DNA of 6,585 nt. It comes from Mycobacterium sp. (GTDB taxonomy: Bacteria; Actinomycetota; Actinomycetes; Mycobacteriales; Mycobacteriaceae). The translations under genes were made by a program, and so were the position numbers. Numbering within the stretch: position 1 is the stretch's first letter; the number at the start of each line of letters is the position of its first letter. This document shows positions 1-6,585 of this stretch, piece after piece. The DNA lies in NCBI GenBank assembly GCA_018882545.1, contig VERS01000128.1:1-6585 (forward strand), given 5' to 3'. The notes below the pieces were generated by a model. The model was not told the origin of the DNA, did not search any database, and was given only the letters and a program-made list of their open reading frames with translations.

Positions 1-281
1 CTCCACCCCGCGACTGAACAGAATCTGCATCCCGACACATACCCCGAGCACCGGCCGGTCGGCCGCAACCCGCTCGGCGATCACCGCGTCCCCGCCGATG
101 CCCCGGAGACCGCCCATACAGGCCTCGAACGCACCGACACCGGGCACCACCAGGCCGTCGGCAGCCAGTGCCGCCGAACGTTCGGCGGTCACCGTCACCT
201 CGGCGCCGACGCGCTCCAGTGCACGCTGGGCCGAGCGGAGATTGCCCGAACCGTAGTCCAGCACCACCACGGAACGTGTTG

Positions 282-285
<4 letters not shown>
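1..285 (-). CDS. hisH: Imidazole glycerol phosphate synthase glutaminase subunit HisH (N-terminal part, cut by window edge)
   Basis: HisH is the glutaminase subunit of imidazole glycerol phosphate synthase. It releases ammonia from glutamine and passes it to HisF, which forms imidazole glycerol phosphate and AICAR in the fifth step of histidine synthesis in the cytoplasm. Only the first 95 codons are in the window. The protein opens with [15 protein letters not shown], the usual N-terminal strand and oxyanion-side loop of HisH. It continues with [12 protein letters not shown] (about residues 46-57) and reaches the nucleophile elbow GVCVGMQ, with the catalytic cysteine at residue 83. The Glu/His members of the triad lie beyond the edge. 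The GTG start (285-283) overlaps the hisB stop in a GTGA, which fixes the start and implies translational coupling. The reading frame is clean to position 1. The identification is secure; the gene is simply truncated by the window. Confidence 0.96.
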
Positions 286-3381
<3,096 letters not shown>

Positions 3382-3490
3382 CGACCGCCATTGTCCCTGA
3401 TGGGCGCGGTTATCGAGAAATCAATTACGCATCGATTGGACTACCGGGCGTTAATGCCGCCATCCGAGGGAGCGTCGCGGCGGTTCGGGC
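3382..3490. promoter_or_regulatory. Divergent intergenic region between hisD and the SDR gene
   Basis: This 109-bp gap separates the divergently read his operon and the SDR/F420-oxidoreductase pair, so promoters for both must lie here or extend into the flanking genes. The middle (about 3411-3440) is distinctly richer in A and T than its surroundings. Hexamers weakly resembling promoter elements exist (for example TTGGAC at 3436-3441 on the plus strand, and GATAAC read on the minus strand upstream of hisD), but none forms a well-spaced -35/-10 pair. I saw no leader peptide with a run of His codons and no obvious attenuator. The promoter function is inferred from gene layout, not from a clear motif. 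Confidence 0.5.
3419..3437. repeat. Imperfect inverted repeat, possible operator
   Basis: Two 7-nt arms, AATCAAT and ATCGATT, flank a 5-nt spacer (TACGC). The second arm reverse-complements to AATCGAT, matching the first at 6 of 7 positions. The repeat lies in the AT-rich centre of the divergent region, about 40 bp upstream of the hisD start and about 50 bp upstream of the SDR start, a plausible place for a dimeric regulator. A repeat this short and AT-rich can arise by chance, and no regulator gene is in the window. Confidence 0.3.
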
Positions 3491-4282
3491 ATGATGACCG
3501 GTGTGAACGCCGAACCCATTGACTTCAGCGGTAAAACAGTTCTGGTCATCGCGGCGAGCGGGGGTATCGGCTCGGTGGTCGCGTCGCGTTTCGCCGCCGC
3601 CGGGGCCCTGGTTGCCGCAAGTGCGCGCCGTGTCGAGGGCTCCCTGGCCGAGGTCGTCGGGCCGATCCGCTCGGCGGGAGGTTCGGTGCAGCCGCTGGCC
3701 ATCGACGTCACCGACGAGGACAGTGTGCGCAACGGCATCGACGCCGCCGCGGCCCTCTCCGGACGCGTCGACGTCATGGTCAACCTGGCCGGCGTCTTCC
3801 GCCCCCCCACCCCGATCGTGGACACCACACTGACCGACTGGGAGCAGACTCTTGCGGTCAACCTCACCGCAACATTCCTGTGTATGAAGCACACTCTGGC
3901 GCAGATGATTTCACAAGGCGGGCCGGGTGCGATCGTCAACACCGCCTCCAGCCTCGGAGTGGCGATGAACCGGGTCAACCTCGCTGCCTACGTGGCCAGC
4001 AAGGCCGGCGTGCACGTGCTGACCCAGACCGCGGCCATGGAGGTCGCGCAGCACGGCATCCGGGTGAACTGCGTCAGCCCCGGAACGACGGCGACCGAGA
4101 TGTCGTTGCGGGCCGGGGAGACCGACGCCGACCGGGCAGACCGGGTGCGGGGCAGCATTCCACTCGGCCGAGTCGCCGACCCCGACGAGATCGCCAACGC
4201 CGTGCTGTGGCTGGCCAGCGACCAGGCCGGCTACCTGACCGGGCAGGACCTGATCGTGGACGGTGGGCAGGTGCTGCTGTAG
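3491..4282 (+). CDS. Short-chain dehydrogenase/reductase (SDR), substrate unknown
   Basis: This is a 263-residue classical SDR, a single Rossmann-fold cytoplasmic NAD(P)-dependent oxidoreductase of normal length. Visible features in order are the cofactor loop AASGGIG (21-27), an ARR after strand 2 (45-47) with no acidic residue there, IDVTD (71-75, adenine contact), NLAG (98-101), Asn124 in the AVNLTATF segment, Ser154 in NTASSLG, the YVASK active site with Tyr167 and Lys171, SPGTTATEM (196-204), and the C-terminal GQDLIVDGG (251-259). The complete Asn-Ser-Tyr-Lys set predicts catalytic competence, and the basic residues after strand 2 suggest NADP(H) preference. The canonical TGxxxGIG loop here reads I-A in place of T-G (residues 20-21), which is unusual. 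ATG codons at 3491 and 3494 and a GTG at 3503 are possible starts with no decisive ribosome-binding site. It is followed after 9 bp by a DUF385 oxidoreductase, so the two are probably cotranscribed. The substrate cannot be told from sequence. Confidence 0.93.
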   Translation: MMTGVNAEPIDFSGKTVLVIAASGGIGSVVASRFAAAGALVAASARRVEGSLAEVVGPIRSAGGSVQPLAIDVTDEDSVRNGIDAAAALSGRVDVMVNLAGVFRPPTPIVDTTLTDWEQTLAVNLTATFLCMKHTLAQMISQGGPGAIVNTASSLGVAMNRVNLAAYVASKAGVHVLTQTAAMEVAQHGIRVNCVSPGTTATEMSLRAGETDADRADRVRGSIPLGRVADPDEIANAVLWLASDQAGYLTGQDLIVDGGQVLL

Positions 4283-4291
4283 CGGAACGGC

Positions 4292-4732
4292 ATGATGGGA
4301 ACCATGTCCGATCCCCGGCTCACCCACCCCAACAACGCCCCCGGCGTGCCCATGCGTTTCCCGGTGTGGTTCGAGAACTTCCAGATCAAGTACATCAACC
4401 CGGTTGCCGTGCCGATTGCGCGTTTCGTTCCCGGCATCACGGTGATCCGGCACCGGGGCCGCAAAACCGGCCGCTCCCTGCAGACGGCGGTATCGGCGTA
4501 CCGCAAGGGCCACCTGGTGGCCATCATGCTGGCGCACGGCAAAACCAACTGGGTCAAGAACGTCCTGGCCGCCGGCGAGGCCGATGTGCTGCTGGGCGGC
4601 CGTTTCGTGCACGTGGTCAATCCACGGATCGTGCCGGCGGGTACTGCCGACCCGTCGCTGCCGATCATGACGCGGATCGCCGCGCGCCGGGGGGTGGGGG
4701 TGCTGGTCGCCGATATCGCGCAGCGGCCGTAA
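4292..4732 (+). CDS. Deazaflavin (F420)-dependent oxidoreductase-like protein, DUF385/TIGR00026 nitroreductase family
   Basis: This is a small 146-residue single-domain protein of the split beta-barrel DUF385 family, which in mycobacteria includes the nitroreductase Ddn and related F420H2-dependent quinone reductases. The cofactor-binding stretch is recognisable as HRGRKTGRSLQTAVSAY (54-70), the counterpart of the family GRKSG segment that contacts F420, followed by GKTNWVKNVLAAGEADV (83-99), the family NW..N(L/V).A block. An aromatic-rich N-terminal helix (PVWFENFQIKYINP, 24-37) may be a membrane- or substrate-facing element, as in some relatives. There is no signal peptide. Starts at ATG 4292, 4295 or 4304 are all possible; a GGAA at 4284-4287 best suits one of the first two. 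The gene lies 9 bp after the SDR gene in the same direction, suggesting an operon and perhaps successive redox steps. The F420 requirement and the substrate are inferred from family resemblance. Confidence 0.85.
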   Translation: MMGTMSDPRLTHPNNAPGVPMRFPVWFENFQIKYINPVAVPIARFVPGITVIRHRGRKTGRSLQTAVSAYRKGHLVAIMLAHGKTNWVKNVLAAGEADVLLGGRFVHVVNPRIVPAGTADPSLPIMTRIAARRGVGVLVADIAQRP

Positions 4733-5520
4733 GGCGCGCCGACAGCGCGGGTGTACTGCCCGACCGCTCAGCCGACGCCGAGGGGATGCGGAATGTCGAT
4801 CGGGTCGGGCGTCGTCGGCAGCGTGATCCGCATGTCGTTGACGGTCAGAGTGCCCAGCGACCAACTCGCCGCATGCGCCGCCGACCATGCCAGAAGTTGC
4901 ACGGTCAGGGTCTCGCCCGGGTTGAGGGTGTGGGCGATCATCTCCAGCGGAACGCTGATGGTGTGGGGCCGGCCGTCGAGGGTGACCGGGATCGGGGTGA
5001 CCTGATTGCCGATCACCAGACCGGTGGTGTCGTCGAGCAGTTGGGCGTAGACGTGATCGCCGGTCCCGGTGCCGGAGTAGCTGAGCGTCAGTGTCGGCTC
5101 ACCGGCGATGTAGGTGGTCGTCGCGGCGACCGGAGTGGTCAGGTTCACCGCGTTGAACGCCTTCGTCCCGCCCACCGGAGGCACCAGGAACATCGGGCCC
5201 GAACCGCCCACGAAGGGAACCAGCGGCAGCACCCGGCCCCCGTCGAGCGCGGCGAGCAGCGGCGCTGTGACGGGTGCGGGGTAGGTCTCGGTTCCGAGGT
5301 GTCGCCCACGCTGGTCGACCCACTCGAGGGTCGGCCCGGTGGGCTCGGCGCTGCCCTTGAGGTAGCGGTTCAGCCATTCGACGGTCCGTTGCACCAGGAG
5401 GGCTCCATCGCTCAGATCAAAGACGTTGTGAATGCACACCCCGTGTCCGCCGCAGAACCAAAGCACCTTCGTCGGAACGCTCCGCGCCATGAGGGCCTTT
5501 GCGGTGATGTCGGCTTCCTT

Positions 5521-5532
5521 CAGCGTCGAGGG
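5521..5532 (-). other. Frame break 2 in the hydrolase (one extra base or two missing)
   Basis: The middle frame reads QGTVDTL and ends with the codon at 5530-5528; the C-terminal frame starts with TLKEADITAKALMARSVP from 5526. One base (5527) lies between the two frames. From memory, related hydrolases often have GTVDTLF followed by a hydrophobic residue at this point, so loss of two bases from a Phe codon plus a substitution is as likely as a one-base insertion. The break is two codons after the catalytic-acid region. Confidence 0.75.
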
Positions 5533-5599
5533 TGTCGACGGTGCCCTGGATCAGCAGAGTGGGGGCGCTGATCCGGCCCACCCAGGTCGGGAAATCCGC

Positions 5600-5613
5600 G
5601 GGCCGGGCCGGGG
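5600..5613 (-). other. Frame break 1 in the hydrolase (one extra base or two missing)
   Basis: Upstream the frame reads GQDLLARSGP; downstream, sensible protein (ADFPTWVGRISAPTLLIQG) resumes only after skipping one base. The switch falls in a minus-strand run of C and G blocks, CCCCGGCCCGGCCC, a sequence type prone both to real slippage and to base-calling errors. Left uncorrected, the N-terminal frame runs into nonsense (PDQRPHSADPGHRRHPRR) and stops at 5520. Confidence 0.8.
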
Positions 5614-6501
5614 CCGCTGCGCGCCAGCAGATCCTGACCCGCCGCCGTCATCTCGCCGGTGAAGTCGCCGTAGACGACCATCGGGATGATTTGCGGGTTC
5701 ATCCGCGTAAGGGTCAACACCAAGGTGGCCGCCAGGGCGCTCGCGCCCCCGGTCTTGAAGGCGCCGCTCTTGTAGAGCGAGCTGTTCAGGGTGTTCCAGG
5801 ACAGCACGGGCACGATCGCGTCGACACGGTGATCGGTTGCGGCGGTGACCAGTTGGATTCCGCCGCCATAGGACGCACCGGCCATCCCCATCCGGGGATC
5901 ATCGGGGGCGTCCAGTTGGGTCTCCGCCTGCTGGGCGACACACGAGATGATCGCGGAGACGTCACGGGCTTCGTATTCCGGGGAGTCGATCTGCAGCGCC
6001 CCGCCGGACAAGTAGGTGCCCCGGGGGTCCCAGGTGACGACGTTGTAGCCAGCCTTCCGCAGGGCGCCGACGCCGATCTCACTGCCCAGGTCGGCCAGGA
6101 TCAGGTCAAGGGGCGTGCCGTCGAGGTTGGTCGCACCCGGCATCCCCAGCGCCGGGGCCAGGAAAACGGTGGGCGCGCTCTGTCCTGAGGGCAGCCCCGC
6201 CGCCGGCATGAAGTGGACATTGATCTGCGTGCCGTCGAAGGAGACGACCCGCACGTCGCGGGGCGCCGCGAGACCTTGCGGGAGTAGCGGATAGCCGAAG
6301 ATCGGATGCAGCACATCGCTGACCACGGGTATGCGGTTGACGAGCGTGACGAAGGGGGTCAGCAACAACGGGCCCAGGACTGGAATCTCCTGCAGACGCA
6401 GAGCGCTCACCAGCGCCGAGGCCGGCGAGGCGAGGCCGTCGGGGGTGCGGGTCCGGCCCTGCGCGTCAGCCCGCACGGCCGGCCGGCCGGTCGATTCCCG
6501 T

Positions 6502-6585
6502 CCCGGGGCGACCTCATCCGCGTGCGCCACACCGTGCACCTGCGGGCTGGCCAACGCCAGTCCCAGAAAAACCGCCGCCGCGGCG
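6502..6585 (-). other. Signal peptide region of the hydrolase (partial)
   Basis: The hydrolase frame stays open through the right edge. Its first visible residues are AAAAVFLGLALASPQVHGVA followed by HADE. An alanine/leucine-rich hydrophobic core followed by A-H-A before D-E fits a Sec/Tat-type signal peptide with cleavage after AHA; the positively charged n-region and start codon would lie just beyond 6585. A TTG at 6554-6552 could be taken for a start, but that would discard most of the hydrophobic core, so I think the true start is upstream, outside the window. Confidence 0.65.

Larger units (their letters stand above)
4768..6585 (-). pseudogene. Secreted CocE/NonD-type (S15-like) alpha/beta hydrolase, frame broken twice, 5' end outside window
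   Basis: Read right to left, this is one hydrolase gene in three reading frames: an N-terminal part open from the window edge to a stop at 5520, a short middle part (about 5600 to 5528), and a C-terminal part from about 5526 to the stop at 4768. The N-terminus is a signal peptide followed by a charged linker and a hydrophobic stretch. The catalytic core has WDPRGTYLSGG (codons about 6029-5997), the nucleophile elbow GASYGGG with serine at 5873-5871, the acid GTVDT with aspartate at 5536-5534 (middle frame), and GGHGVC with histidine at 5445-5443 (C-terminal frame). The last ~110 residues (for example TLTLSYSGTGTGDHVYAQL and the end TLTVNDMRITLP) look like the X-Pro dipeptidyl-peptidase C-terminal beta-sandwich. 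Family members cleave esters, amides or acyl-peptides; no substrate can be assigned. All domains are preserved without other stops, so the break is recent or an artefact. It converges on the DUF385 gene with a 35-bp gap. Confidence 0.85.

Noticed and set aside
3382..3490. A his leader peptide/attenuator or riboswitch upstream of hisD
   Set aside because: There is no short ORF with a run of His codons and no terminator-like hairpin, and the region is too short for a recognisable riboswitch.
4733..4767. A possible bidirectional terminator in the convergent gap (GGCGCGCC palindrome at 4733-4740; CGGG/CCCG hairpin at 4748-4762)
   Set aside because: The stems are only about 4 bp, there is no T-tract on either strand, and such short palindromes are common in GC-rich DNA.
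3880..5571. A 563-codon open frame on the plus strand running across the SDR, DUF385 and hydrolase genes
   Set aside because: Its translation is Arg/Gly/Pro/Gln-rich with no recognisable domain, and it overlaps three genes with clear family motifs. It is a shadow frame of high-GC coding DNA.
5600..5613. Programmed +1 ribosomal frameshifting at the C/G-rich run
   Set aside because: A second frame break 75 bp downstream would also have to be bypassed, and no stimulatory element or in-frame stop sits at the shift site. Mutation or sequencing error is simpler.
6474..6491. A short GGCC tetranucleotide repeat
   Set aside because: It has only about three units and lies within the in-frame coding sequence of the hydrolase linker; no frame change occurs there, so it is probably compositional.

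Overview
The window looks like chromosomal DNA of a high-GC actinobacterium, most likely a mycobacterium (Mycobacterium/Mycolicibacterium group). This rests on the strong GC bias, the gene order hisD-hisC-hisB-hisH with 4-nt overlaps, HisC and HisD sequences that closely resemble, from memory, those of M. tuberculosis, and a small F420-type (DUF385) oxidoreductase, a family abundant in mycobacteria. No species can be assigned from the sequence alone.

Region 1 (1-3381, minus strand) is the front of a histidine operon, read right to left: hisD (3381-2029), hisC (2032-899), hisB (902-282) and the first 95 codons of hisH (285-1, running off the left edge). Every junction is a 4-nt stop/start overlap (GTGA, ATGA, GTGA), so the genes are almost certainly one transcript with coupled translation. 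HisH (with HisF, outside the window) makes imidazole glycerol phosphate, HisB dehydrates it, HisC transaminates the product, and HisD carries out the last two oxidations from histidinol to histidine. All visible catalytic motifs are intact.

Region 2 (3382-3490) is a 109-bp divergent intergenic region. It holds an AT-rich patch with an imperfect inverted repeat and presumably the promoters for both directions, although no clear consensus promoter can be pointed out.

Region 3 (3491-4732, plus strand) is a two-gene unit: a classical short-chain dehydrogenase/reductase whose first cofactor-loop glycine is replaced, followed after 9 bp by a DUF385/TIGR00026-type deazaflavin-dependent oxidoreductase. 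Their substrates cannot be read from the sequence.

Region 4 (4768-6585, minus strand, convergent with region 3) is one large secreted alpha/beta hydrolase of the CocE/NonD (peptidase S15-like) type with a C-terminal beta-sandwich. Its start lies beyond the right edge, and the visible N-terminus is a signal peptide. The reading frame is broken twice within about 90 bp (near 5600-5613 and 5527), which puts the three catalytic-triad residues in three different frames. This is either a young pseudogene or a sequencing/assembly problem.

I found no mobile element, CRISPR array, RNA gene or evident novel system. Most of the window is ordinary biosynthetic and metabolic chromosome. The points most worth a second look are the broken hydrolase, the altered SDR cofactor loop and the SDR-F420 enzyme pairing.
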